Below, piece by piece: positions 41,341 through 53,720 of a stretch of DNA of 64,000 bases. The stretch is from Gnetum montanum (taxonomy: Eukaryota; Streptophyta; Gnetopsida; Gnetales; Gnetaceae). Every line of letters starts with the position of its first letter. Position 1 is the stretch's first letter. The position numbers were made by a program, and so were the translations under genes. Below the pieces are notes generated by a model. That model saw only the letters and a list, made by a program, of their open reading frames with translations, was not told the origin of the DNA and searched no databases. The stretch covers positions 1 through 64,000 of the forward strand of contig MNCI01036663.1 in assembly GCA_015680685.1 (NCBI GenBank). Reading direction: 5' to 3'.

Positions 41341-44060
41341 ATCAAGGCCCTTGGAGCCTAGGGAAAAATAACCATGTGTTGGAAGGATATAACCACAATA
41401 ATTGCAACAACAAGCCCAAGAGAAAGAAACTAAGTCCACCCATGCTACCAAGTCCCTATGTGAGGATTTTGAAGTGGAGTCTATGTATTAAAATCCCATA
41501 GGTGAAATGTAGGAAGAAAGAGGTCCCAAGATTGCAACCTAATCTTGAGGTCACTCTTATAGAGGCCTGCCTGGAGAAGTTCACACCAAAGAAATTTAGA
41601 GCCCCATCATATAAGAACTAAATTTTAATACTTTCCTAGAGCTTACATCAAAGGAAGTTAGAGCACAAGTACAAGGGTCTCCACTATGGTCCATTCTTTT
41701 CACTAGTGGAGAATGATAGATGGGGGAAACCTATCTAGAACAACTAACATGGAGACATGACTACTAAAATCAAAGACATCGCCATCTTCTACTTAGTTGA
41801 TAAAGCTAGTAAAGATAGTAGAGATATCTATTCAAGTGGACCCAGAAGCCAAGAAAGAGTAGATCTAATGGTACTATGGAGTGGACTATAAAGAGTATGG
41901 TTCTCTAACTAGGGTAGAGAGAGCCTATTTCAAGATCATGACCTATCACCTTAATCTAATGATGAGGCTAAGTAGGGTAGTAGTCTTCTCCACCAAGGCA
42001 TGCATGACTATAACTAGAAAGTTTATAGTCAACCTACCTCAACTTATCTTTCTTGAAATATAAAATCATTTTAAGTAGAATGAGAAGGGTGGGAACACAC
42101 TTCCCTGTCCATGTCTCATCACAAAACATTGTAAAAGGAAAGGGATAGACTTCTTATCTAATGATGTGGTTCACAGAGCTCTTGTCACATCATGGTAGGA
42201 AATGAAGAAAGATAAATCACCTGCCAAGCTTCAAGAGGAATAAAAACAACAACCATCACTTGTAGCATCAGAGACAACACCAAAAATGTTGACAGCTATA
42301 CAACATTTACAAAAACTTGGAGAGTAGAAATTGTAATAATAAAAAGCCTCTAAAAATGGTGGAGAACCTTCAATGTACAAACTAGCAATGAGCCATCTAA
42401 AAAAGGTCACAAGAAACATTAATTGGTTGAACAATGATATGATCCTGATGTTTTCTTCACATAGAAATTGAACAGCCATTCACTCCAATCCTAGTTCCAT
42501 AGAAGTCACTATGTTCATACTAGAATAAGAATTTCTTGAAATTTCTGGAAATGCAACAACCTTCTTTGTAATGTTAGAAGAAGATGAGGAAGTGATAGTC
42601 TTGGTTATCTAGACAAGGTTCAAGAGGCAATATTAGAAGTGGTAGTGGATCAAATTGGAGAAGCTCTAGGTGATTTTATATCATCCATCCCTAATCTTGT
42701 TACAATGGTATATCTACAAGAATCAATAGGAGTAGTGAGTAATGGAAGTTTGACAACCAATTCTAAGGATCTTTGATCTCTTAGAAGATATTTTAGTTAC
42801 ATGTTACAAGCTGCTAGAGACAGGAGAGAAGCTATTACTTACAAATGTGCAACTTCATCATTAGTAATCAATAATTTGTTGCTGAGGTTGCAAAACTTAA
42901 AACATGTTTGTTAGACCCTACCATTCTTAAGCTAGAGCTCATTTGAGAAGAAGATTTCCAATAGCTTAAAATAGATGCCAAGAGGTTGAGAATCCCAAGA
43001 GATGATATTTTTTGATTTGTTACTATTAGAGGAAATGATGAATTTCTCTAGCTATGCTCTTGAACAAATTTGTAAGGAAAATTTGACATTAAAATAAGAC
43101 AATTATCATGTGTAGAATGCTAAGCAATAGAAGGATTAAATAGTGGTAAACATTCATTAATAGAAGAAATAGCTTGCTAAGGCAAACATCATTTTGAGGA
43201 GATTGTTTATAGAAAATAGGAATTCCTATATGGAGAAGGTTCATGTTGTTTCCCAAAAGACCACAATTCAGATCACCACATGAAAGAATGAAATCTTGAA
43301 GTATGAATGACTTAACAATCACTATAGTGAACAAGTCAAGATGCTGAAGAAAATCAACAAAAGGGAGATCAAATTAGTAAAGGTGAAGGTCAACGAAGTT
43401 CTCTAGCAACTTTAATGAAGAGATGGTGTATCGGAACCCATCTTTGATAGCATTAATGTATTTAATTAAGTATAAATTTGTCTAAAAATGTTGTCAATCA
43501 AAGAGATGATAGAATACATAGAGCTTGCCAACCTCCAATATGCAAACTAGACAATGCTAATACCAAGAAGGCCCAAAATAGAGTTATAGAAGAAGATGAC
43601 TAGTCATACCTCCTCTATGAGGTAGAGTTCAATTTCCACAAAGAGAATAAATAAAAATTAGAAGTGGCCAACACAAAGCTTGAGGTTCTCATAAGAAAAT
43701 TAACCGATCAAAAGATCTGTTGCTAAGAACTTGGTCAAAAGTATAGGTGAATACCAAGAGCTACAAAATCTTGTTCATACATTCAACTTTGAACATAGAT
43801 AATTCACAACCTAGTTTGTCAACATGAAGAAGATGTTTCTTACACTACTATTCCTATGGTATATTCTAGTATCAACTCATCTAGATAAAGCATCCTAGAC
43901 CATTAACAACCCATGAGACAAGGAGAAAACGATAAAGGTACTTTTGGAAGCCTTTCAACTTTTGGTAGTGGTAAGAGGGTAGCTTAGGCCTCTAGTAGGG
44001 TAGGGATGTGATGAAGGATCCTTTGTGTCATACAAGCTTTTTCTTCTGGGCATGGTGTAA
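41341..44060 (+). pseudogene. Accessory ORF X, copy 1
   Basis: A long coding trace of unknown function, homologous to 61230-63700. The best matching parts are FKIMTYHLNLMMRLSRVV and KFIVNLPQLIFLEI (41929-42060), a stretch with QEAILEVVVDQIGEAL (42625-42672) and, towards the end, helices rich in Lys, Glu, Asn and Ile. Predicted shape is mostly helical with coiled-coil-like parts in the C-terminal half. About 900 codons in all, many stops. It contains no RT, integrase or protease motif. It ends about 180 bases before a PPT and a Tat-like LTR. Its place fits the accessory ORFs known between pol and 3' LTR of Tat-lineage gypsy elements. A link to the plant-transposon domain seen at 35 kb is possible (VNLP phrase) but not shown. 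Confidence 0.55.
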
Positions 44061-44222
44061 AGACTTCATCATATCTTCGTTCATGCAATACACACTTGCT
44101 AATTTTTGCTAAAAGTGTCTAGTTTCTTTGTACACTACAATAATTTTATAACCATGTAAAAGGGTACTAAAAAGCTCTTTTTTTTGTTAGAGTTAGTTAA
44201 TCAGTTTCATATTTTCCTAAAT

Positions 44223-45085
44223 TTTGTAAGAAACACAATTCCATTTTAGTCAGTTGTGGGGGTATAATGAAGTGTTAATAAGTCAATTATGTTGATGCAT
44301 GCTTGTTGATTTATTTCAAGATGTGTTAATGCATGTGCATTGACATTGATCCTTCCTAGGCATGTATAAGTATACATACCAGTTGCATTTATGGCACAAT
44401 TAATCACTTTCTTAGACAAACTCTTATAATTTTCTTTCATAGGACTTAGTAAAAATTTTTCTTTAAGTGTCGATATTATGATTTGAATTAATTATACAAA
44501 AATTTATTTGAGTGCAATATGTACCTAGACAAAATTACATGAATGGAAATAAAATCAATATTTCTTCTCTTCATTGTAGCACTTGGATTAGTTTAAGTTT
44601 GCTTTCAAGCATTATACTTTATATGCAATTTACATTTTTGTACTTAAGCATTTAAAGTTCCAATTTATAAGTGAGGTGAGTATGATCACTTCAAGCATAA
44701 TGTACTAATGCTTGGTAATCCCATGAGTGAATACTTGGTATGCCTAGTAGTAAATACTTGGTAATTAAGCAATATTAGTATATGTTCAGGATGTGTACAA
44801 AAAGTGGAAATGAATGCACTACATTAGGGTAGTTTAGTTATTAATTAGTAAAGATAATTATTTCTACCATTTTTTCTTTAATATTTTTACAAATAAAAAA
44901 TAATGAAAATTATAAATATAAATACCTTACACATCAATCACACTTATCCATATAGACAAAGTTAACACAAGTGATGATTGGAAGATAATGCCTAGTAACC
45001 ATATTTTTACTATCTAGGACATAGGCCACTTATGTATGCTTGCTTTTGATTCATATGGTTGAACATAAGGGATACTTGCTACTCA
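44223..45085 (+). repeat. X1 polypurine tract and LTR
   Basis: PPT TTGTGGGGGTATAA (44224-44237) has the same form as that of G2. The LTR starts TGAAGTG at 44238 and ends near CTCATCA (45085). The middle part is related to the G2 LTR (TTTGAGTGCAATATGTACC and the CATTGTAGCACTTGGATTAG phrase). TATAAGTATA lies at 44365-44374. The G2 and X families are thus relatives. Confidence 0.7.
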
Positions 45086-45477
45086 TCAATGAATATGAGA
45101 CATTTAAGTTTTAAGTTACATAATCAAAGTTTCTTTTTACAATTAAATGATATGATAGAAAAACATAAAATTGCCTAATATTAGGTTGTACCTATGTTTC
45201 AATTATTTTGGGTTCCAATACCCCTATAGTTGTTTGTTAATATTGCCGATGTATGCTTTAAGGTAACCAAAGAAGTGTTGATATTGTATAATATATATAA
45301 ATACTTATGGCTTTGTATTGCTAACCTAAATCCTTTTGCTATTTAAATGTTATTTTAAGCTTATCCTCCCTCCCAATAATTAATTTTCTTCTTTTTACTC
45401 TTCAAAAATATTAATTATAAGATTATACATAAGAGACATTGAAAACTTTTTCCTTTCCATATTATTTGTGGTGTTTT
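45086..45477. other. Unassigned DNA with a short shared segment
   Basis: AT-rich. The segment 45187-45250 resembles 51757-51825 (both contain TATGTT, AATTATTTT and TTCCAAYACCCC), so it may be the tail of a short transposon. Confidence 0.4.
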
Positions 45478-45489
45478 TTACCTAATGTT

Positions 45490-45840
45490 AAACATAGCAT
45501 CCAAATTTCTCTGTGTAATTATCAATATCATTTTTAAGTATAACATCCTAAGATATATCATACAAATCATCCACGGCCCACACCGATCGTCATAGTAACC
45601 TTCTTCTTGAATCAAATCGCTGCAGCAGTGGCCATTGTGATAATCAGCAACTGCATCGCCATTTTGTGTTTTAGTCTCGGACCATCGGTGAATGAACCAA
45701 AGCTTAATCTCTTCTCTAATGGCTGGCTGGTTGGCTAGGACCAAGTCCAACCCAGGTCTTTGAATTATCTCTTCTGGAATAAATAAATCGCTATGATGAG
45801 GCTAGAGCCATGAGCTGCTAGCAAGGGTGGAAACAAGCAT
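45490..45840 (-). pseudogene. Possible host exon fragment (minus strand)
   Basis: A minus-strand frame (about 45830 to 45590) reads FIPEEIIQRPGLDLVLANQP, then LWFIHRWSETKTQNGDAVAD and CCSDLIQEEGYYDD. Near 45590 an alternative frame continues WAVDDLYDIS and KNDIDNYTEKFGCYV to 45490 with one stop, so a one- or two-base shift may join them. The stretch keeps several CpGs (ATCGTC, CTCGGACC, ATCGCC) and a coding-like composition unlike the neighbouring elements. No family is recognised. It may be a piece of a host gene, or a gene fragment captured by an element; a chance frame is the alternative. Confidence 0.4.
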
Positions 45841-45902
45841 AACGTAAATACTCAGTTATGCATAATTCACTTGCTTGCAGGGATATCAAATAAATAGTTT
45901 TA

Positions 45903-46838
45903 AAATGCTTTATAAATTTGAAATTAATTTTGAGTGGTTACACCAATCTAAAACTTTACTAGTATAAATTATGGTGGAATGAAATGAATGAATCAGTATA
46001 TATTTTGTTTTTTATTGGTAAGTGTTAGAACATGGTTTATGTCAAAAACAATATCTTATGGGCTTTTAGAAATCAACATAGTTTTTGTTAAACTCTGCCA
46101 AAAAAGAAAAAGCTAAAAGTTTTTATCACTTTATATTATTTAATAATTTGTTTTTTTTATATATCTTAGTTTATGTAAACACGTCAGCAGCAGCTGCATA
46201 TTTTAGTTAACTTTCTAATTTGGTTATTAACTTATTTGCCATTTTGTTTAGGTAACTACCTCAAAGTTAAAAATGCTTTATAAATTTGAAATTAATTTTG
46301 ACTGGTTACACAAACTTTTTAAAACTTTTTTAATATAAATTATAGTGGAATGAAATGAATGAATCAATATATATTTTTTTCTTTCTTGGTAAGTGTTAAA
46401 ACATGGTTTATGTCAAAAAAAATATCTTATGGGATTTTAGAAATCAACATTGTTTTTGTTAAACTCTAACAAAAAAGAAAAAGCTGAAAGCTTTTATAAC
46501 TTTATATTATTTAATAATTTGATTTTGTTTATATATCTAAGTTTGTGTAAATAAGTCAACAACTACATATTTTAGTTAACTTTCTAATTTTTTTATTAAG
46601 TTATTTACCATTTTGTTTGGGTAACTACCTCAAAGTTAAAATGCTTTATAAATTTGAAATTAATTTTGAGTGGTTACACCAAATTTTTAAAACTTTATTA
46701 GTATAAATTATAGTGGAATGAAATGAATGAATCAATATATATATATATATATATTTATTGGTAAGTGTTAAAACATGGATTATGTCAAAAAAATAACTTA
46801 TGGGATTTTTGAAATCGACATTAGTTTTGTTAAACTCT
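45903..46838. repeat. 368-bp tandem repeat, about 2.5 copies
   Basis: AAATGCTTTATAAATTTGAA begins units at 45903, 46271 and 46639, exactly 368 bases apart; the third ends near 46838. The copies are close. Unit 1 keeps ACACGTCAGCAGCAGCTGC (46179-46197) where unit 2 has lost each CAG and the CpG. Unit 3 has an (AT)10 run at 46735-46754 in place of a shorter AT tract. Confidence 0.9.
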
Positions 46839-46844
46839 CCCAAT

Positions 46845-47140
46845 GCCACTCCCAAGCCTTATTATAAAGGGAGGAGGGTTATTGTAAGGTTGGCAACCAT
46901 TAATAAAACTTTACCAAATCTCATGGATGAGTTTTTTTTTAGATTTTGTAGATACTAGGGCATTCCTTAGATGTAATGCCCAACATGCTTGGTTACTGTG
47001 GAAAATGGACAAGAGTTTATAAAGGTTGCTATATCATAAACAAAGATCTAGCTCTTCTTAAGGCCAGTGGTGAAAAAGAATTGATGTAGTTGATCCCATT
47101 TTGTTGAGACAAGGCTAGGATGATGATGATAATGATTATG
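46845..47140 (+). repeat. RTE-like LINE/SINE 3' part with (GATGAT)n tail
   Basis: The block begins near CTCCCAAGCC, contains GGAGGAGGGTTATTGTAAGG and ends TTGTTGAGACAAGGCTAGG followed by ATGATGATGATAATG. The last 55 bases match the reverse complement of 14265-14325. No ORF is seen. A truncated RTE LINE or a SINE using its tail are the options. Confidence 0.55.
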
Positions 47141-48230
47141 AGCATTATTTTTGTTGCATTCTAGAAATAAATAAGTGTTTAATCATTGTAGCAATAGATA
47201 ACTTAATAATCTATATCTTTAAAAGAGAAGTTTTGCTTTACATTATCCTTCAAATGGGAAAAAATCATTTATTACATAATTCTAGACATAGATAAGTTTA
47301 TTTTCTTATACTAAACATTTTATTTAGATAAATGGAATGCAAAGAATAGTTTTTTCTCTTCAATATACTTTCATGTGATTATTCCTTAAATACTTAAGGT
47401 ACTTTTATGTATATCTATTGATTAGAATTAAACAAATGTTAACTTATCAATAGATTACTTTATTGAGTAATGAAAATTCTTTTAATTAGTAATTAATTGA
47501 ATACATAAAGAATTTTTCTTAGAAATTTAGAATTAAAAAGTGAAACTGTAGTAGAGATCTAAAACCATTCAAGAAAATGGATTGGAAGTTGATGTTATCA
47601 TTACCTATAGAGTTAAAAGCCATTTAGCAAAATGGATTGGATAGCTACTTAATAAAACCAAGACTGATACTAAACCTTGCTTGTAAGCATGAATTGAAAG
47701 GATAATGCAACTCTCTCCCTCCTACATTACACAATGGCTAAGCTAATTATATTCTAATGTATCTTGTAACATGCTCTTCTACTTAAACATTTAAACTCTA
47801 TACACTAGTTTCTCTACCTTGTGTTGATAGGTTGTATATAAATATTACTTGTGAGGGTGTTCTCTAACTATTATAAGATAAAAACATGATAAATATTCCA
47901 AGTTATAGATTTTTAATCTACACAGATGGTTAGGATTACTTCTCTTCTATTTGGATTAGATAGTTGGTCTTATTCCTCTCTTGATCCTTGTCAAAATCCT
48001 TATCTTAATTCATTACTTAATTTTCTTCTGTATCTTTATTCTAATCTTATTATCCACTCATTTTTTACACTTTTCATTCTTTCTTTTCTAATTAATAGTT
48101 GGATTTTAATCTTCCTCATTTGATTTTCTAACTTTCTTAATTCAATTGTTTTCCTTTGGATAATCATAATTTATCTTCTAAAATTTTTTAAACTTCCTTT
48201 TTTTTCATTATACTTTAAATTTATTTTTTA
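47141..48230. other. Unassigned AT-rich DNA
   Basis: It follows the H RNase H trace on the minus strand and may hold its decayed 3' end, but no integrase motif is legible. The pyrimidine-rich frame at 47926-48123 looks like a composition effect. Confidence 0.45.
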
Positions 48231-48239
48231 TTTTTTATT

Positions 48240-49420
48240 ATATTTACAAAATATAAAGGTTCTTTCTTAACAACTAAGTACTATTAGTGAGGCATTTCTT
48301 TACCTAATTAGAATACGTGGGCTATGGTTTGCAAGTCATAAGTTTGATTTCAATGGTTTTCACTAAAATAAGTAATAGGCTTTCTACCATGGTTGAGAAT
48401 GCCTTTAATAGCTTCTCAACTTACATCACATTCAACTTGAAACACCTTATCAGAGCCTGTTAACAAAAGAACATGTGCTTCTACTAAAATCCTCTTGAGT
48501 TGTTGGAAGCTATGATCCACTGCTAGAGTCCCCTTGAATGCATGTTGATTTTTACTCTTAGCTTAATGATGTTAATCATTTGAGTTTCCATCCTACTAAA
48601 ATTCCTTAGAAAGTTTTTGTAAAATCTTATTAGTTAATAAAATAATCTCACATCCATAGTCATTTTTGGGGTCTATATATTTATGATAGTCTTTACTTTA
48701 TCTGAAGTTTCTTTCAAAACTTCTTTAGAAATAACAAAGCTAAAATAAACAAATTCATTCTTCATAAGGCTACATTTATTAAGATTAATCACCAATTATT
48801 CTTTCTTATAACCTTTTCAACATTAATTTGAGTTGCTCTTAGTGCTCCTCTTGTCCTATTATATCAAAGAATATCATCCAGAAAAAACAAAAACAAATTG
48901 ATTTAGATAAGAGTTTAATGCATTAGTCGTTAATCTCATTAAGGTACTTAGATCATTTGTAAGCTTGAAAAGTGTCATTCTCCATTTGTATATTCCATTT
49001 TGGGTATGAAAAATTGTTTAACATTATGGTACCTACTTTTCAAGTCTATTTTACTAAAAAGTCTAACTTTTGACAAATTATATAAGATATCATCCATCAT
49101 AGGTATGGGAAATCAGTAACTTACTATAATCCAATAGATGGCTTAAGTATCAATACATATTTGGAGCATTTTTAATCATTTATTGAGCATCAATAATATT
49201 GGTAATACACATGGGCTAAAACTTTCATGAACTAGTCATTTCCCTACAAGTTTTGCTACTTGTCTCCCAAGCTCATCATGTTCTTGTAGGTTTATTCTAT
49301 AAGCAACTTTATTTGGCATATTTACTCTAGTAATTAGATAAATGACATGGGAAATAGATCACAAGGATGAAAAAATTACAAGTAGATTATTTACATGCAT
49401 ATTTGTAAAGTCACATAATA
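48240..49420 (-). pseudogene. Gypsy H reverse transcriptase and RNase H (minus strand)
   Basis: Reading down from 49340: NMPNKVAYRINLQEHDELGR and QVAKLVGK, then SFSPCVLPILL (49310-49200); FPIPMMDDILYNLSKVRLFS followed by KIDLKSRYHNV (49115-49020), the conserved entry of gypsy RT; the catalytic motif as FLDDIL near 48885; and FILALLFLKKF further down. RNase H is visible at 48460-48290: VFQVECDVS, RKPITYFSEN and a YDLQTIAHV phrase. Stops occur every 20-40 codons and frameshifts are needed. Protease and gag are not legible upstream; integrase is not found. The style (LPNKAAYR, FDDIL) is that of Tekay/Del or Reina-type chromovirus, which is inference. Confidence 0.88.
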
Positions 49421-49715
49421 ATATCTTTACCTCTGGATACTTGCAATCCATGTTGCAACTTTCTAAATTTAAAGTGAATGCCATGTAAAAACCTTTTTTC
49501 TACTTGTGTACTTCTTACAAATACCTCATGTCCAAATAATAGGTAAACCATACTCCTTTAGTCTTCATAAGCTATAGCTTTTCATAAGCTTTAGCAATTC
49601 CTATAAATCCTAAACCACCTTCCTTTCTGCATTAAAAACACAATATTTTCATGGGAGTTAATAATTGCATCATGATCATATTGTCAAGGCCTTCTTAAAA
49701 TTATGTTGTTATACC

Positions 49716-49728
49716 AAAAATTTAATCA
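49716..49728 (-). other. Gypsy H primer-site candidate
   Basis: On the minus strand, TTTTTGGTATAACAAC followed by ATAATTTTAAG resembles the TTGGTATCAGAGC type site with G-to-A changes. It lies between the RT trace and an LTR-like region, in the right order. Confidence 0.4.
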
Positions 49729-49734
49729 TAAATA

Positions 49735-51230
49735 AACTTATAAAATCACTTAAGGGGAATGATTAAATTCTATATATTCTATGTGCAAAACTTAAAAATC
49801 CAAAATTAAATCATTGGATAACCTTAAATCACCAATTATGAAACTTATAACCTAATAACCATACTTGAAAAAACATATAGAATAAATCGCTTAACCAAAA
49901 ATCCATGCAATGTTATTCTAACATCTTGAGTGCATTCCTTATAGTACAAGATACATGAGATACATAAGTAAAATATAGGACCATTTTACAAATTCATAAC
50001 ATGGCTCTCAAAATGAAATAATGCTTGAATCTTTTCTTTGCAAAGCATTCGTAATCACCAATTTTCCTATAGTGTACTATGATCTAGCATCTGCAGTGAC
50101 ACTAGGAACCTCCATCTGAGCCTTCTAACTAAGATCTAGATGAAACACATGCAAGAAGGATTAGAACATCTTCATAATAGAGAAAATCACCTTAGTACCA
50201 CGTGGAAGAAGCTAGAATATAGGGCTTATGCTCCAAATACATATTAGAACCAACAACAATAACTGATTAATTAATCCATTAATAAAATTATAATCATTAA
50301 TATAACTATTAATCAAACCATTAAAATTACCATTAATGTATTAATATACCATTACCCATGTTGTACCTACTTGTGGATTTAACCACGAGGTTTCTAGCAT
50401 TAGACATTGAAAGAACTATAAGGTTGATACCAACCTAACTAGCCATTAATGACTATTTGGTAGAATACCTCATCAAGCCAAGCCAACTCTTATGTAAGAT
50501 AAGAATAATATTATATTAGAAATCCTCATGCATGTCTAGACCAATTGTTGGGTTACATCAAGACTAGTATCAACATTATAACTTTTCTTCATCTTAGCTC
50601 CTTACCACTATCCTAAATCCAAGTCTAATACTAACCACAGCATGATGATTAGTCATGAAGAACTAACCAATATATCAATTACCTCTACTGCAAATCATGT
50701 TTAATGTATTGCATTCTTTTTTTTTCTTTTTTTTTTGAGTTTTCTGACATGTCAAACATGCAAATACACATCCAAAATGTCCACTCACTATATGAAGAAC
50801 AAGGTACCATAGAAGAAAGATGAGTATGATGCATAAAGTGGAAAGTCTCAAAAATAACATATTATGAATTAATTATCAAACCAAGGTTAGATCAACAACA
50901 TATATAGTATGGTTATGGAATAAAACCATTACAAAGAAAAGCACGTGAAAAAAAATTTGTTATTTATCAAAAGTGATTAAATAAAAAATATTTCCTCTAT
51001 CTTGAAAGATCAGTTGAGATCCAAGCTTCACCAAGCTAGAATTGTCTTAGATCTAGAAATCATAAAGAGATTAGGAGAGAGAGCAATGCATATTTGACAC
51101 CAAAAGAGCCAACATTATCAAGTGTTTATGAGTAAAAATGGAAGGATATGAACACTTTTAAAAATAAATAATTAATAATTAATTTCTAAATATAAGATAA
51201 CATGTATTGACAAAAGGGTCCAATGATTAA
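49735..51230 (-). repeat. Gypsy H 5' LTR candidate (minus strand)
   Basis: The stretch lies upstream, on the minus strand, of the primer-site candidate. It is noncoding and contains a CATTGCTCTCTCTCC leader-like phrase near 51090. The limits are not confirmed by a second copy. Within it, 50270-50350 is rich in ATTAAT repeats. Confidence 0.35.
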
Positions 51231-51639
51231 CAAATAAAGCAAAGTCATCAAAAGAGTATTTTATGAGTCTCATGTCCAAAGTGAGTTCCTAGATAGAATG
51301 AAAAGACAATTGGAATAAGCTCCAAATATTTATTTAACATATCTTAGAACCATATTCATACATTATTCCAAAATTGAATAACATAAACTTATAACTTAAA
51401 TAAAATATAAAAAATACCATTAATGAACCACCACTATCCTTCCAACCTATCCTTCACAAGAGGCACCAAGAGTTAGTAAATGTTAAGAAATAATAATCAA
51501 GAAAAAATATATATAAATATTATTTTCAAACATGTAATAAGATCAAGGTCTAATGTCAAAACCTTAAGAAACATAATATCAAGACATAGTAAACCATGTA
51601 AGTTTATAAAGAATTCCAATGGGTCATACACAAGCTTAT
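51231..51639. other. Unassigned AT-rich DNA
   Basis: No coding trace or repeat match recognised; the open frame at 51480-51662 has no family features. Confidence 0.4.
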
Positions 51640-51830
51640 ATAATAATGAGGTGTTAGCCTAGAAATAAGACTAGTAATTTGAAAGCTTCAAGTTTCAAAT
51701 TTGATTCTTGTAGGTAAATTTGAGTTATAAAGTTCTGATTCGACTATCTATCCTAGGGTGTACTTATGTTATAATTATTTTAGGATTCCAACACCCCATA
51801 CAAAAGGTTATCAACAAATATATCGTGATG
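51640..51830 (+). repeat. Possible SINE remnant
   Basis: A B-box-like CAAATTTGATTCTTG (51697-51711) could come from GGTTCGATTCC-type sequence by CpG loss; the A box is poor (TTAGCCTAGAAAT). The 3' part (51757-51825) is shared with 45187-45250. Confidence 0.3.
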
Positions 51831-52543
51831 CATAAAATGCCAATGCATGTAAACAAGGACAAAGAGTTAAAACCTCAAGATGCACATTCATAAGCATAAG
51901 CATAAAGAGATATTAGAATGCGCTAACATAAATTATTAGTAAAATAAAATATGTCATTAGCATAATATAGTACATATATCCCGATGCTTAAGGACCAAAC
52001 ATAATGAGAATAAATAATGAATCTAAGATTCTATATTGAAAACACTAGGGTCTTACATATGTTACATGTATTTTTTAGTATAATCTCACATAAAATACAA
52101 TTCTTCATTTTAAATTCCAAAGATGAAAAGCTAAATTTGGAAGAGAGGTTAAAAATACAAAAAATTCAAGGAGATATTAAGATTTAATCTTTCTAGCAAT
52201 TTTTCAAAAAAAACCTTAGCAATCAAAAGCACTAAAGAGCCCCTTTGAACATCTATTTTCTTAGCCTCTATAATGATAAATGTTTTAAAGTCCTTCTATG
52301 AACTATTCACTTACAAGTAATGCTATTTCATCTAAATTATTCATAGAGCTAAGGCATATACATTGAGATAATTTTCTTCTTACTTTGAGGACATTTTATT
52401 CTCCTCCTATTGAAGAATTTTTGAGTTCATATTTAGGGAGGTACCTTTGATGTTTATACCATTTAAAAAGTTATAATTATCTTAATTGAGAAGTAGTTTC
52501 AACTCCTTCCCATCTACTTTGACTTTTCAAAAGTGTCTAACCA

Positions 52544-53239
52544 ATGCCTTTTTTTAATGTAAATAAAAGTTTATTTCATAGCTTTTTAATTGAGCTTGTT
52601 AATGTAGTGGCAATACTACTTCTCATAAAATATAAGGTCTTAGGTTTAATTTTAATTATTTTCATTTGTTTATTTGCCATTTTATTCTTTGTAGTTATCT
52701 TTGACTACCATTATTTGCATTTAATTTCTCATATATTTATTCTTGGCGTTCATCTTCATCTACCATTGTTTATATTTTCTCTTTGCATCTGCAAGAAATT
52801 CATATACTTATCATCTTCTTTGTCATTTTATTCTTCATCTTTATTTTTTATCTTCATCTATGTAGGTAATCTGTATGCTTATCATTCTTTTTGCAATTTT
52901 ATTCTTCACCTTCATCTTGTAGGTAGTGGGCATGCAACTAGGTCAAGTAGTATGCATAGAACTAGGGAAATAAATAGGGAACATGATGAGATACTCTCTA
53001 ATGAAATTCAAACAAGATGGAAGAGGAATTTAGAAAAATTTATCTCAATCTTATTATCGATTATTTTCTTAAATATTATTGATGGATTTTGTGATCAAAA
53101 AATAATAAAATTAGGTTTTTTCTTCCTTAGTATCTTCTCATTTATAATCTTACTTATCATATTTAATTATATTTATTTTAAAATATATTTTCAAAATCTT
53201 TCACCACATCCCTCTAAGTGTTGCAACACTTATTATTAA
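52544..53239 (+). other. 231-codon hydrophobic open frame, probably not a gene
   Basis: This is the longest frame in the AT-rich centre. It is dominated by Phe, Ile, Leu, Ser and Tyr, as expected from pyrimidine-rich AT DNA, and includes an imperfect tandem repeat of about 75 bases (52790-52925, TTATTCTTCAYCTT phrases). The short stretch GSGHATRSSSMHRTREINRE followed by a basic-acidic segment (residues 127-165) is the only part with a protein-like composition. No family is recognised. If real it would encode a multi-helix membrane protein. Confidence 0.15.
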
Positions 53240-53720
53240 GCCCTTTAAATCCTTATTTGATTTAAATTTAATTTTAGACCATTTAAGATAATATGTCCTA
53301 ATTTACAAGTGAGATAAATATGTTGCACCTAGAACTTTTTTATAGGAATATGTTTTATGGTACTTTCAATGAGAGAAATTTCATCTTAGGATTTCTCTTT
53401 ATCTTTGTTAGCTTACATTTACAACATACTCTTTGTGTCTATTTCCTATCTTTCTTTAATTTCTTTTGTCTCCATATATGTTAGGTTCTCTATCCTTCTT
53501 AATTTGATTGATATCATTACTTTTGGATTTTTTTATTTTATGTTATTTCTTAAAAATTAATGTTTTCCAAAATTAACTTTCAACACAGTTTATTCTCAAT
53601 GCCAAGTTTGATAGCTTTGACTGTAGCAACATTGATTTTACTAGTGTTATATTTCATGTTGACCTTTTCTTTTAACTCTTAACATTAATATTGACGTAGA
53701 AGTTTGCTGTTAATTTTTCA
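53240..53720. other. Unassigned AT-rich DNA
   Basis: Nothing recognisable between the hydrophobic frame and the 337-bp duplication. Confidence 0.4.

Noticed and set aside
48291-48360. tRNA-like SINE head with B box AAGTTTGATTTC
   Set aside because: On the minus strand this stretch is part of the H RNase H coding trace (TYFSEN and TYDLQT-like phrases), which explains it better.
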